Shown: positions 10,822-23,483, counted from the stretch's first letter. The stretch: 64,000 bases of DNA from Brachycybe producta (GCA_036925085.1 JAUPFP010000019.1:3592501-3656500); one strand, 5' to 3'. Notes: generated from the letters alone by a model not told the origin. A program made the numbers and translations.

Positions 10822-11660
10822 CCACTGGAAATCTTAGTAGACCGTGAGGATGTGAAGTTCTTTGAGAGCTTTTATTTCTCCATTCTTCTGCTTCCACATC
10901 GTAGGAACGTTGCTCTTGTAACGTGAAACAATTGGCATCCACGTGTGTTTGCCTTTTTTGTAAACTACTTTGTAATTGTATGGTTGTAGTTTCATATCAG
11001 TTACATTTTTTGGATTGTCTGTACTTTATCTTCATCTGGTCGCCTCCTATTGGCACTGATTTTGTGACCAAGGTAGTTGATCTCATCCTTCCTAAAGAAG
11101 CAGTTGCTCGGCTAGAGACTTAATTGGCATTCCTGATGAGTGTCAAGATATGTCTCAGTCTTTGGAGGAACTCTTCTAAGTTCTTCGCAAAGATGACGAT
11201 GTCATCTAAATAAATCAGGCAGGTTTCCCATTTGTGTTCTGCCAGGAGTAAGTCCAGTGCATATTGCTTATCGCAGAGCTGTTCATCAAACCAAACAAAA
11301 TTCTTTTGGATTGGCTTACGATGCCAACATCCAACATGTCAGGCAAAGTCTTTGATAATCTGTCGTTGAGCAGGTGAAGTGCACTGGGGTGGTTCTCGAA
11401 CCAGCAGGTTTTCACTCATGTTAACCATGTGTTTCATCAGATTAGTTTCTTTCAAATCGGAGGTTTTGAAGGCGAATATTTCTAAATTTTCCGAACTCAG
11501 TAGTCTTTGACAGTCATTTTATCACTCTGATCTTCTATTTTGTAGATTGACGGGCCTACAGCAGCCCATCAGCAATTATTTTTTTCGTTTTCTTCGATGA
11601 TTCCAGGACAAACTCAATTCTCACTGCTGGATTGTGCTTTTGCATGAACTGGAGACTTCT
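10822..11660 (-). pseudogene. Older gypsy reverse transcriptase relic
   Basis: Minus-strand translation across 11150-11300 gives a degraded fingers-palm stretch of a gypsy RT: an LFGLMNS equivalent of PFGLCNA, then an equivalent of HKWETCLVYLDDI. Stops and frame shifts are frequent. It belongs with the integrase relic at 9480-10102 and lies immediately beside the LTR that ends E2. Confidence 0.6.
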
Positions 11661-11675
11661 TTCTTGAAGATCATA

Positions 11676-12359
11676 AGTAACATCCTGACTGTGCCCATTA
11701 CAATCTCCTGGCAAAACTTTCCCGTCTTACCGGATCCAGACTACCTTGGGGGCCGAGATCTTAGCAAAAGCTATTGCCCTCTTGCTCCATCCGTGTCTTT
11801 GGGTGGTGCCGGCCGAGAGTTGTTTTCTCCGTCGATCGACAGTGACTTGTCGCCGAGCCGGTCGAGAAACCCACGGTAGATCCCCAATAGATTCTACCGT
11901 GGAACCGTGCGCGAAGTACGGGCTGAAATGCCGGAACAGGACGGTGACGTGCCGGTGAACTTCCACCGGCAAACCCTTACCCTCCCCGTGGTTACTTCCC
12001 CAGAAATGAGGTGACACAGACACCAGTGTAGTATATAAAAATAAAGACGTTTATTAACCAATATAACACTCACTTAATTATGCAAGTATCTGCTAGACAT
12101 TTGGTCCAGATGAGAACAACACAACAAAAGATCCAAACAGCAATTCCAGATCCTTCACAACTTCAGCGTCTCACTATACTATCCAGTATATAATTTTGGC
12201 TGCCATTATAGACCCCCCAGGTTACCCCACCTGGGGAGGACAGTGACCCTACCTGGGGTTTGTCATCCGCTGGGCTGCCTACTATAGCAGCCTAGCAGAC
12301 GACATCAGGATTCATTCTGCTCCTTTTAATTAAAGAAGGAGCAAAACTGGGTCGTGACA
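11676..12359 (-). mobile_element. 3' LTR of E2
   Basis: The right border GGGTCGTGACA at 12359 is followed by ATCCTCTCAACTT, the complement of the polypurine tract. The left border AGTAACATCCTGAC at 11676 is a mutated TGTAACAACCTGAC. It is about 684 bp long and close to the E3 LTR at 30580 throughout. A TTTATT poly(A) block lies near 12050 and a TATA-like ATTATATACTGG-type element is present on the minus strand near 12185. Confidence 0.75.
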
Positions 12360-12515
12360 ATCCTCTCAACTTCCCTAATCCGCCCCGGGATCAGGTCGGT
12401 CGAGCCAGCAAGGATTGCTCCTGTGACTCAGGTTCCTAGGATTACTTTTTTGGTGGTGGAATTCCTGGAGTGCCCATCCACTTCAACATTCACCGACGTA
12501 CCTACCACAGGCACA

Positions 12516-14060
12516 TTAGGTGTTACGCCACCCGACTCCGATATCGAAGTCAGTCTCCCTGAGCCTTGCCTCCTCCTGCTGTCGAAACTCCTCGATAGCC
12601 AGAGTGGCAAGTTGGGGACCCATACAAAGGGTCCGACTTGTTAGAAGATCTACTAGGGTGGCTGCGGGATCAGATGCACAACCTCGTATTGGTTGGGTAA
12701 CAAACTCTCCAACCATCTTCTAAGTTGCATACAAGGAGGTGCTGGACATATGTCAAGAACGTCAAGAACTCCATACCTGGTTGACGACCAACAACACCGG
12801 ATAGTCTCTACATAGCGCGTGCAAAATGATGACAGTGACGGTGCCTATGGTACCGGGAGTGGCTCTCCCAAACGGTAATAACCATAGTATTGGAACCCCT
12901 CCATTCCTGACTGGTCCTGCCATAGACCAATTCGGTTATTCAGAAAGACCTCTCTTTCTGAATATGGAGGACTGGCTCCTGGCTTGGGAGACCTGGATCG
13001 TTCTGCCGGTACTAGGGGTTCGAAGACCCCATCGTCAGAACTCGGAGAGAAGGGTGTCCTTCCTTTGGAAGGCACGGGACCACGTTTGGTCCGAACATAA
13101 CTTGTCCCCACCGGGCTGACCCAACCCTTAGGTAAAGGCGAGCTGACCCTATGGAGAGTTCCAACTGACCTAACCAACAGGTTCAGTACTGCGACCACCT
13201 GCGGGGAAGATGGAGGCATGCCGAGAACAATATCTCGCATGGACCTGCCATCCTTCTATGCCATCATTACCTGACGTAAGTTGTCCAGCTAGTTCCCGGC
13301 CAACATGCTAACCATGTGTTGGAACTCCCTCATATGCTCTGACCCTTTGCCACCAGTCCCCTGGGACATTTGGACGGAAGGCTGCAGACCTCCTATCTCG
13401 CCTCGGGACTTTTTCTTGTCCTTTTTCTTTTTCTTCTTGTAAGAAGGTTTACCGTGCTTCAAGCCGGACACACCTGAGCCCGAAGACCTACTAGGCCGGT
13501 TAGACTTCGCAGGGTGGCAGGACTTTCCAGCAGTAGCTGTACTCACCTCTGAGTTGGCTCCCGTAACCGAACTGACTGTCGAGGACGACCGTGTACCTCG
13601 AAACGTCCTCAATCATTTCCCCGGTGCAAGGGTTGGCTTACCCTTGCCACTAACAGGTTTAGCTGCCGCTCCTTGGATGGATGCCTTGGCAGTTTGTATT
13701 GCGCCCTTTGGGCAATATGCTGTTGGCCAGTGGCGGTGGAGGCACTTGGTACTTGAGTGACTCCACGCCCGACAGGAGGTTCCCCTGTAATGAGTGTATT
13801 CCGGGCATCAGCTTCCTGCAGGGGCGGAAACTTAAGAGGCCTGGAGCTCAAAATCCTATCGGCGTGCATTCTTTGTATCCCTCTGGACAAGGGCCTCGCA
13901 CCTCGCCGCTTGAGCCTGGTGATACCGCAAGTGGTTTTCCTGGCTCCACCGTTCTTTGGGGAAGCCGGCTGGACCTCCACGAGAAGTCTTCGCCTTTTCC
14001 CCACTGGATTACTGGCCACTGGTGGTGTAAAGGGGCGGGGACATCTCTCTCAACTGAATA
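12516..14060 (-). pseudogene. E2 ORF3 relic
   Basis: Several frames (13609-14019, 13289-13612, 12845-13240, 12516-12716) together cover the accessory gene. The N-terminal half is basic and low-complexity, with a lysine run (YKKKKKKDKKKSRGE), and the C-terminal block ends ATLVDLLTSRTL...EEARLRE, matching E1. The segment 12845-13240 carries the VGTLHRVSSPLPKG equivalent of the E1 central motif. Multiple frameshifts make it non-coding now. It sits between the pol spacer and the polypurine tract. Confidence 0.7.
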
Positions 14061-15176
14061 GTTGCCTTTGGTGACTCCACGGTGGGAGTCGGCATCAACC
14101 GTCCCCACACGGAACAAAAATAAAAGGGAGTCCGTGGGGACACCTGAGCCACCACAGCGTCTCCTGCCAACAGTAGTCCCAAAGGTCCACCGTTGGCCAG
14201 GTCCGCTATGTCCTGCCCGATAGTCTGGGGAGCATGTACTATCCGACTCCAACAGTCCAGCCCCAGGATGCAATGAACTGTGGGAGGAGGAACTGCTGCT
14301 TTCACCGCCGAATCTCTTTTTCTGCCGTGGCTACCTGAAAACAAGAAAAAAACTATGGTCAGTGTCTGTTTTGCTACGATGGAGAGATTTCCACAGATTT
14401 CCACCATGCAAAATCGTGTTCCAACCGTCGAACCATCGTGAAACACGGTAAAAACCTTGTTCACGATCCTTTCCATGGTTGGAACTGGCCAAAAAACCTT
14501 TTTAGACCGTCCAACCACCACACAAACAGGTTGATTACCAAGCGAAGTGATTCCCATGGGTTTTCACTGTGGAATCACTTTCTGACTGTGAAAACTCCGT
14601 GGTCCACGGTCATTACCATCCCCAACGGTGTTTTCACGGTCAGAGCTGTCCAAAATCACATCCTGACCGGGCAAACTCCGTAGAACTTGGTCTTCACCAA
14701 GTTCCATGGGGTTTGAGCAGTCAAAACGTGATTAGGACAGTCCCTCCTGCATTAGCACCACCATTAAGATAATAATGGCGGTGCCTCCACAGACACCACA
14801 TGTATAAGCGGTCAATGACCGTTTGACCAAGCCATTTACAGTTGAATAAAGCTGCCAACAGGCAGAAAAGAAATAATCCCCTAAAGGGACTTACTATATG
14901 CCTGACATCCAGGTCGTCTTTTCGCCTTTATCTCCGGTGAAATCATTGTTTCTTTTGCAAAATAGTGACAGGCGACCGTCTTTGTCTAATAAAACAAACA
15001 AGATAGCGCTTAGCCACTAATTTCACCGGAGAATCGACTAACAGCGGCGGCTTGGCGGCTAAAACACCATCAGCCGCCTCCACCACTGTTTCCATTCAAT
15101 TCTACTGTCGTCTGCCTTTTTAGGGGCAGATACACAGTAGGATTCCTTAGGAACAGACTCAGAAGAGAGATCCCGG
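14061..15176 (-). other. Spacer between pol and ORF3 in E2
   Basis: It holds short ACGGT/ACCGT-rich imperfect repeats (about 14400-14760) and is collinear with 33647-34500 of E3. A minus-strand open stretch at 14140-14340 includes HCILGLDCWSRI, which resembles the ILGxD segment of retroviral proteases. E1 has its own protease elsewhere, so this may be chance. The block is GC-rich compared with the host intron. Confidence 0.45.
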
Positions 15177-16600
15177 TCAGAAATTACTTCTGCAGACTTC
15201 CCTTTTACGTTTTCTGCTGGTTTTTATGGATTCCTCCACCCAATGCTGTCTGGATGACCACCATCTGTCTTTGACATACAGGTGGTGTTCCACCCAGTTG
15301 TCACTGTTCACCCAATTCTTGTTTTTCCGGACCAGGCCATCATCCCACTCCTGGGATCGGCCTGCTCTCTCCCACCAGGGCAGGGGCTCGTAAAGTCCCT
15401 GACGAGTCCTGGGGCCTACTGGTGCATCAGAGGAAGCCTGCAACTCCTCAAAAGCCTTCGGTTTCCTTGTTCGGATGTCGTACCGGGGCTTCCTCTGCCT
15501 CAGATTCAGTAGACTCATCAGCCAAGATGGGCTGACTGGACGGTCCCGGAGGAACATCACGGTCCTCCACATCCTATCAGCCTTGGACTTGGCATTGCTT
15601 GTCCCTTCAGAGATCGATGAGGTGTGAGAGCCTCCCAGGCCATCTTCCTCTCAAACCCCACACGTGGGAACGTACGGCTTCAAGGTCCCGCACTTTCCGA
15701 CCATACCCATATACGAATTCCACCTTGTAGACTAGGTCAGAAACCTGCCGGACTACCGTACCCAGCTCAGCTTTATATGCAAAGTTATATTTCTTGGCTT
15801 GGCCAAGCTTACCAGCCATATCCCTCATCCAGACCTTCATACCAGGCTGGTACAGGGGTGGCTTCACCCGGCCAGCGTCATACTGGCTTTTTTGCCTTGC
15901 TTGAGTGGCTGCCAAATTTTGACGAGCACGCTTCACGGCTTGCTGGTCAGGCAATTCGCGTACCTGACCGTCAGGAAGGAGATTATCAATCCCCAACCTG
16001 GGCTCTCGACCAAACAACAATTGGTACGGAGACACTTCTGTGCTCTCCTGCACTGCAGTGTTTCATGGTTTCCATCACGGTCTTGTTCATACGCTCTGTA
16101 AGCCCATTAGCTTGCGGATGGTACGCCATTGTGAAGTGCTGCACTATATTATAGTGCTCCCGGAACTTGCGCAAACTTTTGCCGCAGAACTGGTATCCAC
16201 GATCCGAGATGAATTGTCTGTTTACCATACACCAACAAGATATCTTTCAGAACTTAACAACACAAGCGGCCATAGCCCTTCGGCACACCGTGCCGGGTGA
16301 AGTAGTCCACCATGATAAACACATAGGTGACTCCACCCACTGATGCAGGAAATGGCCCGACCAAGTCAATTTCCTAGGCATGAACTGGGTACTTCGGAAC
16401 TATCGGTTGCAAGAATCCTTGATTTCTTGCAAACTGTCGTACTCTTTGACACACTACGCATGACTTAACATACTCCACCGTGTCACATTACATACCTAAC
16501 CAGTAGAAATGGGCACATAACTGTTGGTATGTTTTGTACACTCAGAAGTGACTAGCTTTGGAGCTATCATGCAACTTCCGCAAGCAGAAGTCTTGACATG
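15177..16600 (-). pseudogene. E2 integrase and pol C-terminal tail
   Basis: QESTEVSPYQLLFGREPRLG (15970-16050) and the core segment SDRGYQFCGK...AYHPQANGLTERMNKTV (15986-16228) match the E1 integrase around its second Asp and Glu. The GPY/F module follows at 15650-15800, and a tail with YEPLPWWERAGR at 15177-15572. The upstream integrase zinc region extends to about 16600 with stops. It is collinear with E1 but several frames are needed. Confidence 0.75.
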
Positions 16601-16615
16601 ACCTCGGCACAACCA

Positions 16616-18500
16616 TCACAGTTCTTGTGTGATCCTGGATGGATCCTCAGCACTAACGATGTGACCGAGATATTTGACCTTGTCAAACCCGAAGAAACAC
16701 TTCTGCTGGAATTTCAGCTTCGCTCCTCGTAGCAGTCCAAGGACAGTGGATAGTCTTTCGAGAAATTGCTCGAAGGTGCTCCCAAAGACATTAATATCGT
16801 CTAAGTACACCAAGAAACTCTTTTATGTCCCGCTAGCAAGAGGTCTAACGCTCTTTGCATTGTGGCAGGAGCATTGCAGAGTCCGAAAGGCATTTTTCAA
16901 AACTTGAACATACCTTGAGAGCAAATGAATGCTGTTTTTTCTATGTCCTGCTCCGCCATCCTAACCTGCCAGTAACCACTAGCAAGGTCCAGGGTTGCAA
17001 AATACTTCGCTCCGGCAAGCGAATCGAGGGCATCATCGATGCGCGGTAACGGATACTGGTCCGCCTTTGTTTGGGCATTCAGTCTCCAGTAGTTCACGCA
17101 AAAACAAAAGCCACCATCCTTCTTGTGAAAAAGTAGGATAGGGCTTGCATAAGGACTATGCGAAGGTTGGATTTCTCTTGCATCCAACATCTTCGCTACC
17201 TCTTCTTTCTCGATTGCTCACCGCTGGAGCGGTTCTTCGCAATCCCTCTCGCACCGGAGGTAACCCACTGGTATCAATCGTATTTTCAATGAGTGGGGTT
17301 TCCCCAGCTCAGTATAATCGAACGCGAAACAATCCCGGTGTCGCAGCAGGAACTATCGGAGCTTTCTGGCCTCTTCAGGCTTAAGATTAGTGCCAATCTT
17401 CAGACACTTGAGTGGGTTTCACTTCCATGTTGAGGACCTGGCGACCTTTACCATGCGTAGGGTCTCTCCCTCTCAACTTAGATGGACCATCCAGTCCCAC
17501 CACAATGGCTGCCTCCATAGCTTGAGCTGTCGCGACACCCTCTCCTGTTTTCTGGGCAATTTGTATGTTAGCGACATTCTCAAGCCATATATCATAAGTG
17601 CCTCCATCTGTGGCCTCGGCAATTCCTGCCACCGCTAACAGACCATGGCCACCCAAAGCTTTCCGATGCAGCTATATGAGAAGCAGCTGTCCAGGGCCAG
17701 CATTCTCTACCAGGCTTACGGAAAAATACCGTGCGTGAGCCGGTAGCCATACGTTCTCCAACAGTCTCAGGGAACAAACGTCCGCACTCCTAATTGGAGA
17801 ACTGGTCTCAGCAAGTGCGGGCAACACAACGTTGACCTACCCATCAACATTTTCAGGATCAGCAGGCATTCCTTCCGGTATCCCGGAGCTAGAGGCAGAG
17901 GCTCCACAGAATCGTGAAGCTTCGCCAATGCCTCCAATAACGAGTTCAGAACTTGTACTCCTTGCAAGTTACCCTGCTAAGCCTGATTGGCCAGTGCAGC
18001 ATGAAGAGCATCTGGATATGCCAGAAGTAAATCTTCCGGCTGACGATATCCACCAGAAGCCCACACTGAGAAGCCAGGTCAACACCTATAATAGCTTCTT
18101 CTCTCTCTACTTCTCTCTGTACTGCCCGTGGGTTGACATGTCCACGTACATGACTATCGCGATGGAGTACCCGCTCATGCCGCACATGCATGAGGTGAGG
18201 TTAACCTCCTGCACCAGTAACTCCATCTCCCGTGCCACTGACATGCTCATAACCGATACCTTGGCCCTGGTGTCAATGATCGTCTCAACAAGACTATCAT
18301 TATTCGAACCAGTACATGTGATGCCCCATGCAAGTATGCACGGTTCTGCAGTTCAGGTATGGGCAACCAAACCTACCAGTTCTGGGCAACAGTATGGGTG
18401 CACCAATACCTGAAGCTCTCGCAATGCCCACACTCAACGGACCCTCTCTTTTATGAATTGTACGAGAGGGTGCCACCCAGCACTCCAGCTAGGCAAATGC
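16616..18500 (-). pseudogene. E2 reverse transcriptase and protease relic
   Basis: RT signatures are visible: FCVNYWRLNAQTKADQYPL and FATLDLASGYWQVRMAEQD (16897-17190) and YLDDINVFGSTFEQFL (16750-16813). Upstream lies the linker (17387-17656) with an NIWLENV-type block and the protease zone to about 18320. At 16630-16640 the sequence jumps from the integrase-proximal region to the RT thumb, skipping RNase H. Confidence 0.75.
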
Positions 18501-18519
18501 GGCTTCCAATGTCGAGCAT

Positions 18520-20500
18520 GGCTTTGGAAACACCCAACTGGTGATTTCCGGGTCTGCAGACCTTGCCAGAGGCACCCCTGCTTCCAGCAGGATTCCCACA
18601 TACTTGGACACCGCCCAAAGGTATGTCCCTTCTTCACTTCATCAGCTTTGCCGGACACCTGAGTTTTTCAGCATACCTGGTCGACTGCAACTCAGTTCTG
18701 CAGCGAGTGGCGGTGGTTTAATGAAGGTGAACCTTCTTCACGAGCCACGGGCAGATAGAATGTCTGAGCTTCGATTACTGTGGTCAGATACTCACGGCCC
18801 TGCAGTACCATGGGTGCAAGACATGGTAGATACCGCACCACCTGGCTTTCACCAGGTATTACCCAGCAACCTGTCCTTGGGCCATAACCTTTGGACAGTC
18901 CTTTAGGTGACCCATTTGGTTACACTTTAAGCACGGACCTGGTTGCCTACGAGTAGGACCTCCACCTCCAGCTGTTTGACCAGACCCAGACGGTGCTGCT
19001 GTGGACTGATTTCCACCCTGGTTCTGCCATCCAGTCTTTTTCTCCTTCTTCCCTTTGGTCTTGGCAATTGCACCATCCGATTTGGAAGGAGCAGTCGCCT
19101 TTGCACCTGCAGGGTTAGAAGTAGAATGGGCAGAGCCCTTGGGCTGTGCCACAGCACTAGAGGCCTTGACCTTAGTCTTGGTCTCCGGTACCGTCAAGGT
19201 ACGGGCAGGCAATTCTCCCACCGTAAGCATATCTTCTTCGACCAACATTGCTTCAGCGGTAAATGCCCACACCGTCTCGGCCTTCGATCTCCAAAGCGGT
19301 TTGAGGATTGCCGGCTGCAGTTTTTTCTTGAAACAGGAGCCGACAAGACTCGTCTTCTTGAGGAGAAACCCGTTCTGCTAGCTCGGGAAACCGCCAGTAG
19401 AATGCCTGGAGCGCTTCAGTCGGCCCGTGTTTCATTTCTTTCTTCTTTGGTGCAAGAGTCGGCTCACTTTTGCTATCAGCAACCTTTGCAGCAGCTCCAC
19501 TGTGGGTCGGTGTTGGGGCTGCCTCCTGAGCTGCTGACGCAACAGTTCCTAGCTGGTCGCTAAGGGAAAGGAGCAACGATCCAAATGATCCCTTTGCTCT
19601 TATCTGCAGGAAGTCCTACCAATCGAACATTGTTCTGTGGAGAACGATCAGGCACGTTTGGAAAGTTTCTCCCCTGGAAGGCTTTGATATTTTGGATCTT
19701 GGCCTCTAACTTTGCCTTTCATATTTTTAAGATATGCAGGTCCTCTTCCTTTTTTCCATAGGACCTTTAGGGGTTTTGGCAATAATTTCACCTGTGGATT
19801 TTGCCTTTTTCCTCTTTCCCATGAGTGGGGAGGTTGGAGTGGGAGGATGTGACCTTTTCTGGCCCTTTCCACTTTCAACTTGCTGAGCTTTACCAAGCCT
19901 GCTTGGGGCCCGAGTTGAAAGCTGAACAGCCCTCCGCTTCTTTTTGGGCTGGACAGACTTCCAATCTGAAGTACCAGCAACTGCCTCTGGAAAAGCAGTG
20001 ATAGTGCCGGGACTCTCCAGGCCATGGAACTTCTCCAGACCCATTAGGGCTCATTCTGATGGTGGGGAACAACCCAACTGCCGGGGTGAACTGCTTCAGG
20101 TATGCTGCCTTCTCATCAAGCTCCCTGTTGCATTTCTCCCCCTTTCTCATGCGAGCAGCATGCTTTGCAGCTTCGGATTTTCGATTTTAAGGTTTGAAGC
20201 TGGTCTGTAGACATACCCTCGACGAAATACCTTTTCCCATCAGCCATCAGGAAGTCACTCTCACGAACCTGATGGGCTTCAGCTTTGCCTAACCGTTCCT
20301 CCAGAAGCTGCTGGTCTGGAGGACCTAGAGTCCTCGCCAACAACAGCCTTCAGAACAGGGGTGGGTGCACATGCTACCGAATCACTGTACCACAATGCAA
20401 ACACCGTTTTCTGTCTCGGATTCACCCGAAAATGTCTGTCAACTCCCTGCTCCATCACCACAGACCAATCCCGGGTGACTTAGTAGTGGTTGACTGGCGG
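18520..20500 (-). pseudogene. E2 gag relic
   Basis: A CCHC knuckle (CLKCNQMGHLKDCP) occurs near 18900-18940, preceded upstream by a basic low-complexity stretch and the gag segment QAFYWRFPELAERV (about 19420-19470) also found in E1. Further upstream (19650-20460) the frame is open in places but poorly matched to E1. Stops throughout show it is inactive. Confidence 0.65.
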
Positions 20501-20650
20501 TGACGCTTACTAGCCCTGCCAAGTAGCAGAATCTACCGCATTTTCCGGTAGGCCTAGGCGATCTACCGTCCAAACACTTGCTAACCCCCAAGGATCTGGA
20601 GAACCTGTGGCAAGAGCCTCAAAACCTACCTTCTCCTCGGGTTTCACCGA

Positions 20651-20860
20651 GGCTTCACCGGCCAATGTACTGTGGCTTCACCGGCCAATGTACTGTGGCT
20701 TCACCGGCCAATGTACTGTGGCTTCACCGGCCAATGTACTGTGGCTTCACCGGCCAATGTACTGTGGCTTCACCGGCCAATGTACTGTGGCTTCACCGGC
20801 CAATGTACTGTGGCTTCACTGGCCAATGTACTGTGGCTTCACCGGCCAATGTACTGCTGG
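20651..20860 (+). repeat. 23-bp tandem repeat, about nine copies
   Basis: The unit GGCTTCACCGGCCAATGTAC plus TGT recurs nine or so times with few differences; one copy reads CACTGGCC. Because 23 is not a multiple of 3, all three frames stay open, producing artefact open frames. Each unit carries a CCAAT box (GGCCAATG). It lies at the 5' end of E2, where a leader would be expected. Confidence 0.9.
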
Positions 20861-20870
20861 TCGATGGTAG

Positions 20871-21252
20871 AGCGGAATCCACTGCACCTTTGAACCGGCA
20901 CATCGGAGGGTTTCTTTATTGTTGGTGTAATGGAGTGGTTGCCTCCGACACAGGATGACCCAGCTTTTCGATCTCTGAGTCCAACATAGCCCCTTCACCA
21001 GTGAAGTGAGCTATTCGGACTTGTCGACCAGAAACCCTGGATATTACCTTCCTCATTTTCCCTGAAAACACGAGAAACTAATGAAACAATGGTTCATTTT
21101 TGGTGGGAACAATTCCCACCTTTTCAAAACTATTTTCATGTTAAATCTGCCAAAATAAAGCTGGAACTATAGTTTTTTGGCTGGACCAAACATGGCATCC
21201 AATCAAAGTCCCCAATGAGTCGGTGTCACTAAAGACATCCGCATTCTGTACT
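20871..21252. other. Unassigned stretch between E2 and the next pol fragment
   Basis: I see no gene here. It contains a local inverted pair GGTGGGAACAATTCCCACC (21099-21117) and AT-rich sequence. No LTR boundary for E2 was recognised. Confidence 0.4.
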
Positions 21253-22964
21253 TTACAAGATGGTCAGTACGGTTTTAAACACATGAAACTTATCGTGTAC
21301 CTTCTGACTATAATCATCTTGGAACTCTACCTTGTACACTAGGTCGGAGGCCTCGCGAACAACCGTCAGCGGTCCAATGGCGATCTCTGGTCCCAAAATA
21401 TTTCCTTTTTTGGAATTATCCAGTGTCACTGCACCCGTTGAAAAACGCCAATTTTCTATTCGTAATTGTTTACGTGTTCCGCCGAAAAACCTTTTCGCTT
21501 TTAGGACACCTGTTTTTAGGGCCATCTGGCACCAGGGGAGGGCCAAACTCAATTAGGTGTGGTAAGCGACACCTCTTACACATGTGTACGCTGGACACAT
21601 GTGCGTGTGGTGTCACATTGTCAAACCCGGAGAAACATTTCTTCGTTTGGGGTTTCAACTCAGCAGAATATAAAAATCTGACTGCAGAGAGCCTGTTGAT
21701 AAATTGGCTGAGGTACTACCAAAGACAATAATATCATCTAGGTAAACCAAACAGGTTTCCCACTTAAGTCCTGCCAATAAGAGATCTAACGCTCTCTGCA
21801 TGGTTGCCGGAGCATTATAGTCCGAAATACTCAATCAGACGTTGAGAGCAACTGAATGCTGGCGTCATCAGTCAGTCTCCTGTAGTCCACACAAAACCGA
21901 AACCCACCATTCTTCTTCCATACAAGCAGGATCAGGCTTGTATATGAACTACGCTAAGGTTGGATAATTCATGCATCCAACATCACTATTTTCTCCTCAA
22001 CTTCTCGAGCAGCAGTTGTTCTCCGCAACCCTTCACGCACTGGAGACTGCCCACCAGTATCAATAGTGTGTTTGACCACAGGGGTTTCACCTAACTATAT
22101 AGTTGAACGCAAAATGGTCGTTGCTTTTCGCCTCATGAAGCTTAAGATTAGGTCCAATCTTTAGACACTCCTCATGAGTTGGAAGATTTTCTTTTGTCAT
22201 AAAAAACTTGACAGTCAGCGTCCCCGAATGTCCCTCTCAAATGGGACAAATGTTTTCCGGGTTGTGGAGTTTTCTATGTAGGAGAGCGGAATCCACCACA
22301 TTTCTTACCCTGCAAAACCCATTCTACCACAATGGCAGCTTCCACGGTTTGAGCTGTGGCAACTTCTGTTTCCGGGGCCGTCGGAATTCCAGTGATGTTC
22401 TCAAGCCAAATGTGTTGTACACCATCTGGTTTCGCCTCAGTGATACCAGCAACAGCCAAAACCCCTCGTCCTCCCATGCTTTTCGATGGGGATCCACCAA
22501 GAGCAGCTGATACCAGCATTACACGAGCTATCAACCATACATTCTCTATGAGTCGCATTGAACAAATTTTCCCGCTCTTCAATGGTGAACTGGTTTGAGT
22601 GAAGTCGGGTAGAACAATATCCACCCACCCATCCACCTTGTCCAAATAAGGACTATCTGGCCAATTCCGAGATCCCATCTCGGTCTTGAATCATAGGATT
22701 CATCTCAGAACCTCTCGGCCGGAACAGACATCAGGTTTCAATCCCAAGGCATCCAATAATGCCTCCAATTATTCCAACTGATATGGTGTGATTTCTGAAC
22801 CTTCACAGAAGTTCTTGAGGTTGGTACCATTAAATGTGGCAAAAAGATGATCTGTGTGTGCAGCCCTGAGGTCTTCCCAGAAGAAAATCTTCCTAGATAC
22901 CATGCCGAAGACCAATTCATATATAGCAGCTACAACTGCACATTGTGAGTCTGTAGTAGTCTGT
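21253..22964 (-). pseudogene. Gypsy pol fragment, RT to protease with integrase tail
   Basis: An integrase C-terminal piece (REASDLVYKVEFQDDYSQKV, 21290-21370) is followed at about 21600 by RT thumb/palm sequence and then protease-linker (22274-22678) and protease (22769-22964, with SRKIFFWEDLRAAHTDH matching the E1 zone around LLRKVYFQED). RNase H and most of integrase are missing between 21550 and 21600. It is heavily mutated and inactive. Confidence 0.65.
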
Positions 22965-23375
22965 AGCAGGACCAGCCGGGAATGGAGGGGTACCAATACA
23001 ACGAGTACTATCACCTGTGAGAGCCACTTTCAGTCCTATGGGCACCGTTGTTGCTGTCATTTAGTATGAGATATGTGATTACTTTTGGTGGTAGACTATC
23101 CGGTGTTGCTGGTCATCAACCAGGTAAGAGGTTTTGCTATTTTAGACATTATGGGACTATTAGACGGGATAGTATGGCTAACCTGCCTTGCAGCCCCATA
23201 CGTTGACCATCTCCTTGGATGCGACTTGAGAGGCTTGGCTGGTGAGTACATCACTTAGCCTCTACCAAAGTGCATGTCTGATCCTGCAGCCGCCCTGGTA
23301 GACCTTTTGACAAGTCGGTCCCTACGTACGGGTCTGCAGCTTTCCCAAATTGGCATTGAATGTTTCGACTATTAT
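22965..23375 (+). pseudogene. ORF3 relic in + orientation
   Basis: Unlike nearly all other gypsy coding pieces, this one reads on the + strand. It gives QDQPGMEGYQYNEYYHL near 22975, then FAILDIMG, CLAAPYVDHLLGCDLRGLAG and AALVDLLTSRSL (23120-23350), a clear match to E1 ORF3 residues 195-315. At least two stops interrupt it. It abuts the minus-strand pol fragment at about 22965, so the two were joined by rearrangement. Confidence 0.7.
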
Positions 23376-23483
23376 TCAATAACTCTTATCGATAAACTTA
23401 CATGAAGAATAATAATATTTATCAATATATTTCACGTTTAAACCATACATTTTTATGTGAATAGTTCTATTTGAAACTAATGA

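Larger units (their letters stand above)
11676..20870 (-). mobile_element. E2: degenerate 5'-truncated Ty3/gypsy element
   Basis: Read on the minus strand, it contains gag, protease, RT, integrase, a spacer and ORF3, then the 3' LTR at 11676-12359, in the same order as E1. No 5' LTR is found; sequence resembling E2 fades near 20870-21060. RNase H is missing because of a deletion of roughly 850 bp relative to E1 (junction near 16635). All frames are broken. Confidence 0.75.

Noticed and set aside
14009-14557. 182-codon minus-strand frame as an independent gene
   Set aside because: It spans the repeat-rich spacer and the ORF3 upstream zone in E2, and homologous E3 sequence is not open; only the ILGLD block was kept as a remark.
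20578-20958. Overlapping open frames on the + strand with repeated ASPANVLWLHRPMY-type units
   Set aside because: They are three-frame readings of a 23-bp tandem repeat.
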